Under the pieces are notes generated by a model. The model was not told the DNA's origin, did not search any database, and saw nothing but the letters and a program-made list of their open reading frames with translations. DNA of 64,000 nucleotides from Haloarcula japonica DSM 6131 (GTDB lineage: Archaea > Halobacteriota > Halobacteria > Halobacteriales > Haloarculaceae). The translations under genes and the position numbers were made by a program. Shown here in pieces: positions 40,754 through 49,862 of this stretch (position 1 is the first letter of the stretch; the number at the start of each line of letters is the position of its first letter). The stretch covers positions 163,136 through 227,135 of the forward strand of contig NZ_AOLY01000042.1 of NCBI RefSeq assembly GCF_000336635.1, given 5' to 3'.

Positions 40754-40987
40754 ATGGCAGAACAACAACTCGATCTTCGAGAGATTCCGCCGCCGAAGCG
40801 ACACCCGAAGATCTTCGATGCGTTCGAGGATCTGGACAGCGGAGAGGCACTGACGCTAGTCAACGACCACGAACCGACGCCGCTCTATCACCAGATGGCC
40901 GCAGAGGTGCAGTCGTTCGACGCCGAGGGCTACACCGTCGACCGCATCGGTCCGAACGAGTTCATCGCGACCCTCCCGAAAAAGTAG
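40754..40987 (+). CDS. DUF2249 protein
   Basis: A 77-residue protein. LDLREIPPPKRHPKIFDAFEDL then GEALTLVNDHEPTPLYHQM is the full DUF2249 domain, a SirA-like fold that is TusA-related but lacks the CPxP cysteine. Members occur with denitrification, heme and NO-linked genes in archaea, but no such partner lies beside it here. It stands as a short single gene after the ABC permease. Confidence 0.83.
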   Translation: MAEQQLDLREIPPPKRHPKIFDAFEDLDSGEALTLVNDHEPTPLYHQMAAEVQSFDAEGYTVDRIGPNEFIATLPKK

Positions 40988-41185
40988 CGTGCGACTGCAA
41001 GCTGAGAGCGGGGCCGGCTACGTCGATTGAGTGGGGCCTCGATTTCCCGAACGAGAGCGTCGTCCGGGTCCACGGCCAGATCATCGCCTGTAGCGGACAC
41101 CCGGCTGCGATACCCTGCTCGAACGTCGTTGCTCGCATCGCGGTTCCCGAATAGCTTTCCCTGGGCAGTGTATTGATACCGGGAC

Positions 41186-41995
41186 GTGAACCGTCGTACT
41201 GCGAGGGTACTGAACGGCGTGCTGGCGCTATGCTGTCTCGCGCTCGTCTTCGCTGCTGTGTATCCATTCAGTACCGCGAGCCCGCATTCGGACAATCCGC
41301 CCGACGCACGGTTTACCGTGCCCGAGTCCGACGAATATCGGGCGACGGGAGCCATTGTCGCGGATGGCGAGACAGCGTTCGAATTCGAGGGTGCTGTGAC
41401 CGCTGACGGGGGCCGCTACCAGTTCATTGACGAAGGCGATGTTCGAACTGAACAGTACCAGGCGTCAGCGAACAGCCCGGTCTACAGCCGGATAGTCGTT
41501 GACGGTGACGGTACTACCGACCGACGGCAGGACCAGATCCGGAGCGATACTGACCAGAAACTTCTCCGGGTGAACCGGACTCAGGGGACGGTCACATTCA
41601 TTGTCAAGGGGGAGGGCGGAGACATGGCGGACGCCATTTCGGGAACAGCGTCGGTAGTCGTCAGGAGTCTCTACGTCACCGGGTACGAACGGCAAACCGA
41701 TGAATCACAGGAAGCGACCGTGTACAAACCGAAAAACGGCTGGTACGAGGGTACAGAATCGTACCGTGTGACAGAGGCTACGGGCGAAGTTCGAACAGCC
41801 GGTGACACGACCGCTGTTCGCTCTGCGACGGTCACGTGGGACCAGACAAGGCCAGCGGGGACATACGCGGAATCCGTCCTGGTCAGACTGACGAGTGACG
41901 CCCCGCGAACGTACGACCTCTCCTTTGAGTTCGATTCGGGCGAGACGACGGTGAACCAGCCGGCGTGGGTCACTGAGATACGAACCGAAGCGTAG
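41186..41995 (+). CDS. secreted or membrane-anchored hypothetical protein
   Basis: A 269-residue protein with one N-terminal membrane segment (GVLALCCLALVFAAVYPFSTAS) and a soluble, strand-rich exterior: YRATGAIVADGETAFEFEGA, GGRYQFIDEGDVRTEQYQAS, QKLLRVNRTQGTVTFIV. The pattern of charged, repeated strands with RTEQYQ resembles haloarchaeal secreted proteins of the LolA/DUF7537-like lipoprotein-carrier group, but no lipobox is present and the match is only structural. GTG at 41186 is the start. Confidence 0.7.
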   Translation: MNRRTARVLNGVLALCCLALVFAAVYPFSTASPHSDNPPDARFTVPESDEYRATGAIVADGETAFEFEGAVTADGGRYQFIDEGDVRTEQYQASANSPVYSRIVVDGDGTTDRRQDQIRSDTDQKLLRVNRTQGTVTFIVKGEGGDMADAISGTASVVVRSLYVTGYERQTDESQEATVYKPKNGWYEGTESYRVTEATGEVRTAGDTTAVRSATVTWDQTRPAGTYAESVLVRLTSDAPRTYDLSFEFDSGETTVNQPAWVTEIRTEA

Positions 41996-42102
41996 CCGGT
42001 CAGTCACAGTGGCCTGTCGTAGGGGGGAGCGTTGTTTGGCACGACAGCTGTGAAACCGCCTCCAGTGATGCGTTTCGCCGCGAATTGTACTCTGCGAAAT
42101 CT

Positions 42103-42114
42103 TTTTATCATATA
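42103..42114 (+). promoter_or_regulatory. TATA box of the BMP transporter operon
   Basis: TTTTTATCATAT lies 25-30 bp upstream of ATG 42137, so transcription should start at or next to the ATG. This supports the longer start of the binding protein with a leaderless mRNA. Confidence 0.5.
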
Positions 42115-42136
42115 TCGGTAAATAGTATGAACAATT

Positions 42137-43318
42137 ATGGTAAATGGGTCTGTGAACCACGATGCGTCCGAGGAGTCAGGCAGCGAGACGACGCTGACAA
42201 TGGACCGACGGACCCTCCTTGCGTCCGGGTCTGCCGTCGTAGGCAGTACGCTGCTTGCAGGCTGTAGCGGAAACAGTGATGGCGGAGACGGCGGCGGCAC
42301 CGATAGCGATGGCGATGGAAGCGATGGAAGTAATGGCAACGGCGGCAGCGAAACGACGGACATCGCAATCGTCTCGAGCCCGGCGGGATTCGACGACAAC
42401 GCGTTCAACGACCTCGCGCTGGAAGGATTGCAGACGGCCGCCGAGGAGTACGACATCAGCATCAACCAGGTCGAGGAGACCGAGCAGTCCCAGTACCAGT
42501 CCGTCCAGGCCGAACTCGCCCAGAGCGGCGACTACGACCTGATCGTTCTGGTTTCGTACAACCACACGGAGGCGCTGTCCCAGAACGCGCCGGAGTACCA
42601 AGACCAGTACTGGATGCTCATCAACGACTACGTCGACGAGCCGAACGTCACGGGGTACACCTGGGCGAACCATCAGATGTCGTACCTCGCGGGCGTGCTC
42701 GCGGGGACGATGACCACGGAAGACCTGTCCCACGAGGGCGGATCGACAACCCCGGACAGCGCGCAGGTCGGTTTCGTCGGTGGCGTCGACGGATCGCTCA
42801 TCAACGCCTTCGAACAGTCGTACGTCGCCGGTGCCGAGTGGGTCAACGGAGACGTCGACGTAAACGTCGGCTACATCGGGAACTACACCGACACCGACAC
42901 CGCGGCGGACATCGCCAGTTCGCAGTATAACGACGGTGCCGATATCGTCTACCACGCCGCAGCCGCGGCTGGTCGGGGCGTGTTCGAGGCCGCCCAGGAG
43001 AACGGCCGCTTCGCTATCGGCGTTGACGCGGACCAGTCACAGACACTGCCGGACTTCCAGGACGTCATTCTCGGCTCGGCGGTCAAGTACATCAACGAAG
43101 GCACCCGCGAGGTGGCCGCCGCCGTCGCCGAGGATAACTGGTCGACGGTCGCGGGCGCGAACACGCTGGGCCTCGAAGACGAGGCTGTCGACTGTGTGAT
43201 CGGGCAGGCGTTCCAGGGGCAACTCCCCGATGCCGTCGATGCGAACCTCGAAGAGGCCAAACAGGCCATCGTCGACGGCGATATCGAGGTGCCCTGTACC
43301 GCCGCCGGCTGTAACTAA
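42137..43318 (+). CDS. BMP-family nucleoside-binding lipoprotein
   Basis: A 393-residue solute-binding protein of the Bmp/Med family. After a Tat-lipoprotein leader (DRRTLLASGSAVVGS, then LLAGCSG), a Gly/Asp/Ser linker leads to DIAIVSSPAGFDDNAFNDLA, the BMP nucleoside-binding start, then VGFVGGVDGSLINAFEQSYV and VIYHAAAAAGRGVFEAAQE-like core. The family binds purine nucleosides or ribose. It is the first of five plus-strand genes; the ATP-binding and two permease genes follow. A second ATG at 42200 would give a tighter leader. Confidence 0.88.
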   Translation: MVNGSVNHDASEESGSETTLTMDRRTLLASGSAVVGSTLLAGCSGNSDGGDGGGTDSDGDGSDGSNGNGGSETTDIAIVSSPAGFDDNAFNDLALEGLQTAAEEYDISINQVEETEQSQYQSVQAELAQSGDYDLIVLVSYNHTEALSQNAPEYQDQYWMLINDYVDEPNVTGYTWANHQMSYLAGVLAGTMTTEDLSHEGGSTTPDSAQVGFVGGVDGSLINAFEQSYVAGAEWVNGDVDVNVGYIGNYTDTDTAADIASSQYNDGADIVYHAAAAAGRGVFEAAQENGRFAIGVDADQSQTLPDFQDVILGSAVKYINEGTREVAAAVAEDNWSTVAGANTLGLEDEAVDCVIGQAFQGQLPDAVDANLEEAKQAIVDGDIEVPCTAAGCN

Positions 43319-43356
43319 CCACACCTGTTCTCATCAGATGTCTACCCACTTCTACC

Positions 43357-44982
43357 ATGGCCGATAGTGAGCGGGACGACGATCAGGTACCGCCCGATGT
43401 CCGACTGAGCGGGATAACCAAGCGGTTCGGCGACGTCGTCGCCAACGACGGCGTCGACCTCACGCTCGAAAAGGGGTCCGTCCACGCTTTGCTCGGCGAG
43501 AACGGCTCGGGGAAGACGACGCTGATGAGCGTCCTCTACGGGCTGTACGATCAGGACGACGGCGACATCTTCGTCCGTGGGGAGCGTCAGGAGTTCGATT
43601 CGCCGCGGGACGCCATGGACGCCGGCATCGGAATGATTCACCAGCACTTCCAGCTAGTCGAGCCGATGACCGTCCTCCAGAACATCGTTCTCGGCCACGA
43701 ACCGACCGAACGCGGACTAGTCGACATCGAGAGCGCTCGCGCGGATGTCGAGGCGATAACGGACCGCTACGGGTTCGATGTCGACGAGTATCTCGACGTG
43801 CCTGTCCGGGACCTCGACGTGGGCGTCCAGCAGCGCGTCGAGATCGTTAAGAGCCTCTATCGCGGCGCGGAAATCCTTGTTCTGGACGAGCCCACGGCCG
43901 TCCTCACGCCCCAGGAAGTCGAGGGGCTGTTCGACGTGATGGCGGAACTGACGGCGTCGGGCCACTCGCTCATCTTCATCACGCACAAGCTCGACGAGGC
44001 GCTGACCGCCGCGGAGGACATTACCGTGTTGCGCGACGGCGAAGTCGCCGGCACCGTCGACGCCGCCGGCGCGACCGAACAGGAACTGGCGCGGCTGATG
44101 GTCGGCCGCGAGATCGATTTCGACAGGAAGCCACGCGAGACCGCCATCGGCGACCCGGTCCTCGGAGTGGCGGACCTGCACGTCAGTGGTGACCGGGGGC
44201 TGGAACAGGTCAGCGGCGTCGATTTCACCGTCCGTGAGGGCGAGATACTGGGAATTGCGGGCGTCCAGGGCAACGGTCAGACTGAACTGGTCGAGGCGCT
44301 GACCGGGCTTCGCCCGGTCGAATCGGGAACAGTCAGCTTTGACGGGGAGGACATCACCGGAACGAGCCGTCGTGACCGCATCGAGCAGGGTATCGCCTAC
44401 ATCCCGGAGGACCGTCAGGAGGAGGGCATCGTGATGGATTACGACATGATACGGAACTCGCTTTTGGGTTTCCAGACGACTCAACCGTACGTCGAACGCG
44501 GCGTCGTCGACTGGGCGGCCGTCCGGGACCACGCCGAGGGCATCGTCGAGGAGTACGACGTACAACCACCGGACGCGACGACGGAGGCGGCGTCGCTGTC
44601 AGGCGGTAACCAGCAGAAGTTCGTCGTCGGCCGGGAGATAGAACACGACCCGACGGTGATGGTCGCCTCCCACCCAACGCGGGGCGTGGATATCGGGTCA
44701 ATCGAGTTCATCCACGACCGCCTTCTGGAACTTCGGGACGCCGGTCTCGCGGTCGCGTTCGTCTCCTCGAAGCTCGAAGAGGTCCAGAAGCTCTCTGACC
44801 GTATCGCCGTCATGTACGAGGGGGAGTTCGTCGACATCGTCGACCCCGAGGCCGTCACCGAGGAAGACCTCGGCCTGCTGATGACCGGCGCTGATCCCGG
44901 ATCGTCGACGGACCAATCGGCCGCCAAGCGGAGCTGGAGCGACGGCGGCACGCCAGCCGGTGACCGGGGTGATGAGTCGTGA
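43357..44982 (+). CDS. nucleoside ABC transporter, double ATP-binding protein
   Basis: A 541-residue protein with two ABC domains, as in RbsA/NupO. Domain one: LGENGSGKTTLMSVLYG (Walker A), LDVGVQQRVEIVK (variant signature), ILVLDEPTAVLTPQ (Walker B). Domain two: GVQGNGQTELVEAL (typically degenerate Walker A lacking the Lys) and LSGGNQQKFVVGRE with HPTRGVDIGS. It drives uptake through the two following permeases. GTGA overlap (44979-44982) links it to the next gene. Confidence 0.9.
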   Translation: MADSERDDDQVPPDVRLSGITKRFGDVVANDGVDLTLEKGSVHALLGENGSGKTTLMSVLYGLYDQDDGDIFVRGERQEFDSPRDAMDAGIGMIHQHFQLVEPMTVLQNIVLGHEPTERGLVDIESARADVEAITDRYGFDVDEYLDVPVRDLDVGVQQRVEIVKSLYRGAEILVLDEPTAVLTPQEVEGLFDVMAELTASGHSLIFITHKLDEALTAAEDITVLRDGEVAGTVDAAGATEQELARLMVGREIDFDRKPRETAIGDPVLGVADLHVSGDRGLEQVSGVDFTVREGEILGIAGVQGNGQTELVEALTGLRPVESGTVSFDGEDITGTSRRDRIEQGIAYIPEDRQEEGIVMDYDMIRNSLLGFQTTQPYVERGVVDWAAVRDHAEGIVEEYDVQPPDATTEAASLSGGNQQKFVVGREIEHDPTVMVASHPTRGVDIGSIEFIHDRLLELRDAGLAVAFVSSKLEEVQKLSDRIAVMYEGEFVDIVDPEAVTEEDLGLLMTGADPGSSTDQSAAKRSWSDGGTPAGDRGDES

Positions 44983-46109
44983 GCGGTGCGGGGTCGAATC
45001 GGACCCGCGCTGTTCTGGATAGAATCGCCGCTCGGTTGCTCGATGCCTCCGTCGGGGAACGCATCGCTATCGCAGCCGCGTCCATGACGTTGGCGTTACT
45101 GATCGGGTTGGTTGTCGTCGCGTTTGCGGGCTACGACCCGGTACAGTTCCTCGGGAACGTTGCCGTCGGCGCGTTCGGTGACGCGAACGCGCTCGCGCGG
45201 ACGCTGAAGTTCACGACGCTGTTCATCCTGACAGGGGTCGCTGTCGCCATCGCGTTCCGGGCGGGCGTGTTCAACATCGGCGTGCAGGGGCAGTTCGTCG
45301 TCGGCGGGTTCGCGACAGTCATCGCCATTCTCCAGCTTGCACCGTTTCTGCCGACAGGAGCTACCGGCGGCGTTTTGCTGATGGTCCTCGGGACCGTTGC
45401 AGGCGTTATCGCCGGCGGGGCCTACGGGGCGCTCCCGGGCATTCTGAAAGCCTACGGCGACGCGAACGAGATCGTTACGACCATCATGCTGAACTTCATC
45501 GCGACCGGTGCCGTTGGCTATCTCGTCGACGGCCCGTTCCGCGGCGAGGGGAACCGTGCGCCCAACACGGCCCGGATTCCCGAGTACGTCTCGCTCCCGC
45601 GGGTCGTCTTCGACGTGCCCGATTTCTCCGTCGTCGGACTCGCGGTGACGCTTGTGGTCGTCGCCGCCATCGCGTGGGTCCTGGCGCGAACGCGGTTCGG
45701 ATACGACATGGTGACCAGTGGCCATCAGATAGCCGCCGCGACCTTCTCAGGGGTGAACGCCAAGCGGACGGTTGTCGCGACGATGACTCTCTCAGGGATG
45801 GTCGCCGGTATCGCTGGCGCGCTGTTTGCCATCATGATTCAGGGATACTACAGCGACCCCGCCGGTATCGGGACGTACGGGTTCGACGCTATCGCGGTGA
45901 GTCTGCTCGCGGCCAACAATCCGTTGGGTGTCGTGCCCGCGGGCTTCCTCTTCGGTGCACTCGACTCGGCCGGGAGTCACATCAGGATCAACAGCGACGT
46001 GCCGGTCCAGCTGATCGACGGCATCATCGGTCTCGTCGTCCTGTTCGTCGCCGTGCCGGAACTGTTCCGCATGGCCGCCGAACGTACTGGCCTGGGTGGT
46101 GAGAACTGA
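44979..46109 (+). CDS. nucleoside ABC permease, first subunit
   Basis: A 376-residue permease of the ribose/nucleoside class (BPD_transp_2). It has eight to ten membrane segments and the loop GVFNIGVQGQFVVGGF, the EAA-like contact with the ATPase, and NPLGVVPAGFLFGALDS near the end. GTG at 44979 overlaps the ATPase stop by 4 bp; its own stop overlaps the next ATG by one base. Confidence 0.88.
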   Translation: MSGAGSNRTRAVLDRIAARLLDASVGERIAIAAASMTLALLIGLVVVAFAGYDPVQFLGNVAVGAFGDANALARTLKFTTLFILTGVAVAIAFRAGVFNIGVQGQFVVGGFATVIAILQLAPFLPTGATGGVLLMVLGTVAGVIAGGAYGALPGILKAYGDANEIVTTIMLNFIATGAVGYLVDGPFRGEGNRAPNTARIPEYVSLPRVVFDVPDFSVVGLAVTLVVVAAIAWVLARTRFGYDMVTSGHQIAAATFSGVNAKRTVVATMTLSGMVAGIAGALFAIMIQGYYSDPAGIGTYGFDAIAVSLLAANNPLGVVPAGFLFGALDSAGSHIRINSDVPVQLIDGIIGLVVLFVAVPELFRMAAERTGLGGEN

Positions 46110-47152
46110 TGGATTTCGATGACCGCGGAACACGACTCCGACTCGGAGCGGCAGTCGGGACGGTCGTGCTGGCACTCGCAGCAGCCGTCGCGCTCGGCTG
46201 GCCTCTCGCGGATATCCTGACCGTCGGGTTCGTCGAGCGGACGCTACAGGCGGCGACGCCCATCGCACTGGCGTCTATCGGCGGCCTCTATGCCGAGAAG
46301 AGCGGCGTGTTCAATATCGGTCTCGAAGGGTTCATGATATTCGGGGCGGCTAACACCGGCGCGCTCGTGTGGCTCCTCGGCGGCGAATCGCCCACCCAGG
46401 CGGACCTGTGGGTGGCGATGGGACTCGCTGTCGCACTCAGTGTCGCGTACACGGTCCTGTTCGCCGTCCTGCTCATCCGATACAAAGCCAATCAGATCGT
46501 CGCAGGGCTGGCCGTCTGGTTCATCGGGCTCGGATTCGGGCCGTTCACGGCCGTGCTCGTCTGGGGGAACCGCAACAGCCCGGGCCTCGTGAGTATGGCT
46601 GACGTGACCGTGCCGGGCCTCGCCGAGTTGCCGGTCGTCGGTCCGGTCCTGTTCGACACGTCGCCGCTTGTACTGCTGACGATACTCCTTGCGATTGGGG
46701 CCTGGGTGTTTCTGTACCGGACCCGCTACGGCTACTGGCTGCAGGCCGCCGGCGAGAACCCCGAGGCACTGGACACCGCCGGCGTCAGTGTCAATCACGT
46801 CCGGTACGCGGCAGTGATTTTCTCGGGTGCGATGGCCGGCCTCGCCGGTGCTGTGTTGCTCGCTCACTCGGGATCGTTCACAGGAACGGGCCAGACGATG
46901 GTCAACGGCCGCGGCTGGATCGGTATCGTCGCCTACCTGTTTGGCAACTACAATCCGCTCGGCGCGGCCGCCGCCGCGTTGCTGTTCGGGGGCCTCGACA
47001 TGCTCCAGATCCAGTTCCAGACTGTCGGCATCCAGGTCCCGAACCGGCTCGTCAATCTGTTCCCGTACGCCGCTGTCGTCGTCGTACTCACGGTCTGGAG
47101 TTCGACGCGGATGCCGTCAGCGCTGGGCGAACCCTACGAGAGTGAAGACTGA
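46109..47152 (+). CDS. nucleoside ABC permease, second subunit
   Basis: A 347-residue permease of the same class as the previous gene. SGVFNIGLEGFMIFGAANTG is the family loop and YNPLGAAAAALLFGGLDMLQ a conserved near-terminal segment. TGATG overlap with the preceding gene shows tight coupling. The four-gene set lacks nothing needed for import. Confidence 0.88.
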   Translation: MDFDDRGTRLRLGAAVGTVVLALAAAVALGWPLADILTVGFVERTLQAATPIALASIGGLYAEKSGVFNIGLEGFMIFGAANTGALVWLLGGESPTQADLWVAMGLAVALSVAYTVLFAVLLIRYKANQIVAGLAVWFIGLGFGPFTAVLVWGNRNSPGLVSMADVTVPGLAELPVVGPVLFDTSPLVLLTILLAIGAWVFLYRTRYGYWLQAAGENPEALDTAGVSVNHVRYAAVIFSGAMAGLAGAVLLAHSGSFTGTGQTMVNGRGWIGIVAYLFGNYNPLGAAAAALLFGGLDMLQIQFQTVGIQVPNRLVNLFPYAAVVVVLTVWSSTRMPSALGEPYESED

Positions 47153-47284
47153 GCGCCGTAGAGACTGGGCGATACAGGACGGAGCGTCGAAATTCCGTTG
47201 ACACTTCCTTGACAGGCTGAACGTGCCACGTGTGGCGTGTGTATGGTCGGTCTTTATTCCCTCCCCTGTGAACACTTGGGCAGT

Positions 47285-47836
47285 ATGGCATCCTACGACG
47301 CGTTTGACCCGGCTGTCGAAATCAACGGGCAAACGGTACTCACAATAGTCGAGGAAGCGATGGGGAAGTTCTCAGACGAGTACCGGAAACGGGCGCTAGC
47401 AGCGCTCGCTGCGGAAGGGATCACCGAACCGGCGGCTGACGAGTGGTACCCACAGCAGGCTTGGCTGAACGCGTTCGAGACGATTGCCGATGACCTGCAA
47501 CCGCACGTCCTCGACCGACTCGGCGAACAGATCCCGAGCGTCGCGGACTGGCCGAACGACTTTGATACTGTTCCGGAGGGGCTCCAGTCGATAGACGAGG
47601 CCTACCAGCGCAATCACCGTGGCGGGGACATCGGACAGTACCGCTTTGAATCCGTGGCCGAGCGGACCGGCGAGGTGACGTGTGAGAACCCGTATCCGTG
47701 CCCGTTCGACCGTGGCCTCATCCGGGGCATCGCCCAGCAGTACGCACCGGTCGATGCGTTCGTCTTTCTCGAGGAAACGGGCGAAACGTGTCGTCGGAAC
47801 GGTGACGATGCGTGTACCTACACCGTCTACTGGTAA
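47285..47836 (+). CDS. V4R-like C-terminal-cysteine protein beside the nucleoside transporter
   Basis: A 183-residue soluble protein. The C-terminal half shows the pattern CPFDRGLIRGIAQQYAPV ... ETGETCRRNGDDACTYTVYW, with cysteines at 133, 139, 169 and 177. This matches the small-ligand or metal-binding V4R (4-vinyl-reductase) and the related ATC-hydrolase domains, where late Cys residues in C-(x)3-GD-(x)2-C-(x)-F-like order are conserved. The N-terminal 110 residues are helical. ATG at 47285 is chosen because an upstream frame looks non-coding. It follows the permease by 130 bp and is convergent with a GbsR regulator. Function unknown; a ligand sensor is inferred. Confidence 0.6.
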   Translation: MASYDAFDPAVEINGQTVLTIVEEAMGKFSDEYRKRALAALAAEGITEPAADEWYPQQAWLNAFETIADDLQPHVLDRLGEQIPSVADWPNDFDTVPEGLQSIDEAYQRNHRGGDIGQYRFESVAERTGEVTCENPYPCPFDRGLIRGIAQQYAPVDAFVFLEETGETCRRNGDDACTYTVYW

Positions 47837-47844
47837 CGCGGTGA

Positions 47845-48348
47845 CTACTGTTCGTAGGTCTCAAGCGCCTCGCGGAGTTCGGCAGCCGAGTACTCCGACG
47901 CGAGCTGTACGATCTCTTCTAGGTCTTCGTACGTCTCGCGGAGGTTCTGAATGGGCTCTTGCTCGCGAGCATCTTCCGGTACCTGTTCTTCCGCCCGGCG
48001 GATGGTCCTGAGCGTCGTCTGGACTTCCCGCTGGATGTATTGCTGGAACACGTCCTGTAGGATGAACCAGACTTCGCGTTCAGCCTCGAACCGGACTCGC
48101 CTGCCGCCTCCCGTGGACGACCTGCGGTGGATGAGGCCGACACGCGACAGCGTCCGCGTGACGTTACTCACCGTCGATTTCGCGTAGCCCGTTTCGTCGA
48201 CGAGTTCTGGGATGGAGAGAGGGTCCGATGCGAAGTACAGCACGCCGTAGATTCGCCCGGCACTTCGGCTGAGGCCGTACACTTCGGCCGATTGCTCCAT
48301 CGATTCGATGACGCGTTCGCGTGCGACCGCGCTGTCGTCATCACTCAT
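47845..48348 (-). CDS. GbsR/MarR-family transcriptional regulator
   Basis: A 167-residue regulator. RSAGRIYGVLYFASDPLSIP then ELVDETGYAKSTVSNVTRTL is a MarR/GbsR winged helix, followed by RRSSTGGGRRVRFEAER, the wing, and long helices (VWFILQDVFQQYIQREVQTT) that dimerise. GbsR proteins sense choline or other osmolyte-related ligands; haloarchaeal members are diverse. It converges with the V4R-like gene and may control the nucleoside transporter. Confidence 0.85.
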   Translation of the reverse strand: MSDDDSAVARERVIESMEQSAEVYGLSRSAGRIYGVLYFASDPLSIPELVDETGYAKSTVSNVTRTLSRVGLIHRRSSTGGGRRVRFEAEREVWFILQDVFQQYIQREVQTTLRTIRRAEEQVPEDAREQEPIQNLRETYEDLEEIVQLASEYSAAELREALETYEQ

Positions 48349-48484
48349 GCATCCGAACTGGCTGCCCTGTTTGCCGCGTGTCCTGCTGTGTCATATCTCC
48401 GGCTATTACTTCCGTAAGTATTAAATTGTTTGATTGGTTTGTTCGGATTGAGCCGAACAAACAGAAGCGAACTCCCTACAACCC

Positions 48485-48838
48485 ATGGCAAGCGTCTTCC
48501 CCCATCACCCGCCGGTTGACTATGCACCCCGAGAACAGACGAACGTCGTAGTCAACGGTACCGAACCGACTGACGTCCTTCAGATTCTCTCGTCAGAGGC
48601 CGCCCAGGAGATACTGGGGGCGGTCAGGAACGAACCGCGGACCGCATCGGATATCGCCGACGCAGTCGACCGCTCGCTCCAGAGTGTATCCTATCATCTC
48701 GACCGCCTCTGTGAAGCTGACCTTATCGAACCCGCCGAAACGTGGTACTCGGAAAAGGGGACGGAGATGACAGTGTACGCCCTCGCCACGGAACGACTCG
48801 TCGTGCAGTTCGGTGACAGCGCTGACCGGTCTGTGTAG
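48485..48838 (+). CDS. ArsR-like winged-helix protein
   Basis: A 117-residue small protein with DVLQILSSEAAQEILGAVRN, then RTASDIADAVDRSLQSVSYHLDRLCEADLIEPA, a standard winged-helix HTH, and a short wing (EMTVYALATERLVVQF). No metal-binding cysteine set is seen, so it is ArsR-like in fold only. ATG at 48485. The kinase gene follows on the same strand 118 bp later. Confidence 0.8.
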   Translation: MASVFPHHPPVDYAPREQTNVVVNGTEPTDVLQILSSEAAQEILGAVRNEPRTASDIADAVDRSLQSVSYHLDRLCEADLIEPAETWYSEKGTEMTVYALATERLVVQFGDSADRSV

Positions 48839-48956
48839 CGTCACCAGCTGTTTCGAGCATTGTCTGTTTCCGGAAGTTTCCGTCAGGAATAGCTCCGTTT
48901 TCGCTGTCGAGACAGGAGACAAACAGACATATTCGACCGCTTCTCGTACGCCGAAT

Positions 48957-49832
48957 ATGGATGACGGGACGGGCGCGGAACGAACGAAGGCGACAGTGTT
49001 ACAGCGGGTTTCGAGCGTACTAGACGCCGACGCTCACGACGCGACGGAGCTCGACGGCGGGGAAGTCGGGTCGGTCTACCGTGTGTCGTTTCGCGACCGC
49101 CCTGATGTGGCGGTGAAAGTCGATGACTCACCGCTCGGAATCGAGGCAGCAATGCTTCAGTACCTCGGCCGTGACACGCCGCTCCCCGTCCCAGACGTCC
49201 TCCACGTCGAACCGGAACTGCTCGTGTTGTCGTTCGTCCGCGGCGACGGCCGATTCGGTGAACGGGCCGAACGTGACCTCGCGCGCCACGTCGCGTCTCT
49301 CCACGATATCTCGGCCGACGCGTTCGGCTTTCCGTTTGATACCCTCTCGGGACCGTTCAGCCAGCCGAACCCGTGGACTGAGTCGTGGATCGATTTCTTC
49401 CGCGAGCAACGGCTCCGCCCTTTTGCAGATGCCGCACGGAACGATGGAACCTTGCCAACCGCGGATTTCGACCGGATACAGCGACTGGCGGAAACGCTCG
49501 ATAGTCGTCTCGTCGAACCAGCCAAGCCATCACTCCTGCACGGTGATATCCGCCCCGGAAACGCTGTGGTTGCTGACGGAACCGTACGGGCCGTCCTCGA
49601 TCCAGCTATCTACTTCGGCCACGCTGAAGTTGACCTGGCGTACGTCGACCGACTGGATTCGATGGGTGCTGCCTTCTACGACGAATACCAACGGCACCGT
49701 GACATCTCCGCGGGGTACTTCGAAGAGCGACGCGATGTGTACGTCGCCTTTCACGCGCTGGAAAACGTCCGGTTTTTCGGCGAAGACGGACTCCCAAGGC
49801 TCGACAGTGCGCTAAACCGTCTTGGTCTATAA
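48957..49832 (+). CDS. APH/fructosamine-kinase-like phosphotransferase
   Basis: A 291-residue kinase-fold protein. ELDGGEVGSVYRVSFRDRPDVAVKVDD gives the glycine loop and Lys, LLHGDIRPGNAVV the catalytic HGD-(x)4-N, and AVLDPAIYFGHAEVDLAYVDRL the D-(x)-A metal region, typical of fructosamine-3-kinase and aminoglycoside phosphotransferase relatives. FWNPW-like NPWTESWIDFF is a fructosamine-kinase feature. It could deglycate proteins by phosphorylating ketoamine. ATG at 48957. Confidence 0.85.
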   Translation: MDDGTGAERTKATVLQRVSSVLDADAHDATELDGGEVGSVYRVSFRDRPDVAVKVDDSPLGIEAAMLQYLGRDTPLPVPDVLHVEPELLVLSFVRGDGRFGERAERDLARHVASLHDISADAFGFPFDTLSGPFSQPNPWTESWIDFFREQRLRPFADAARNDGTLPTADFDRIQRLAETLDSRLVEPAKPSLLHGDIRPGNAVVADGTVRAVLDPAIYFGHAEVDLAYVDRLDSMGAAFYDEYQRHRDISAGYFEERRDVYVAFHALENVRFFGEDGLPRLDSALNRLGL

Positions 49833-49862
49833 AAGCCACAGATAGTGGCCTCGATGGCCGTA

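Noticed and set aside
42136-43000. Long minus-strand frame opposite the BMP binding protein
   Set aside because: It is the antisense shadow of a GC-rich gene; the plus strand has the family motifs and signal peptide.
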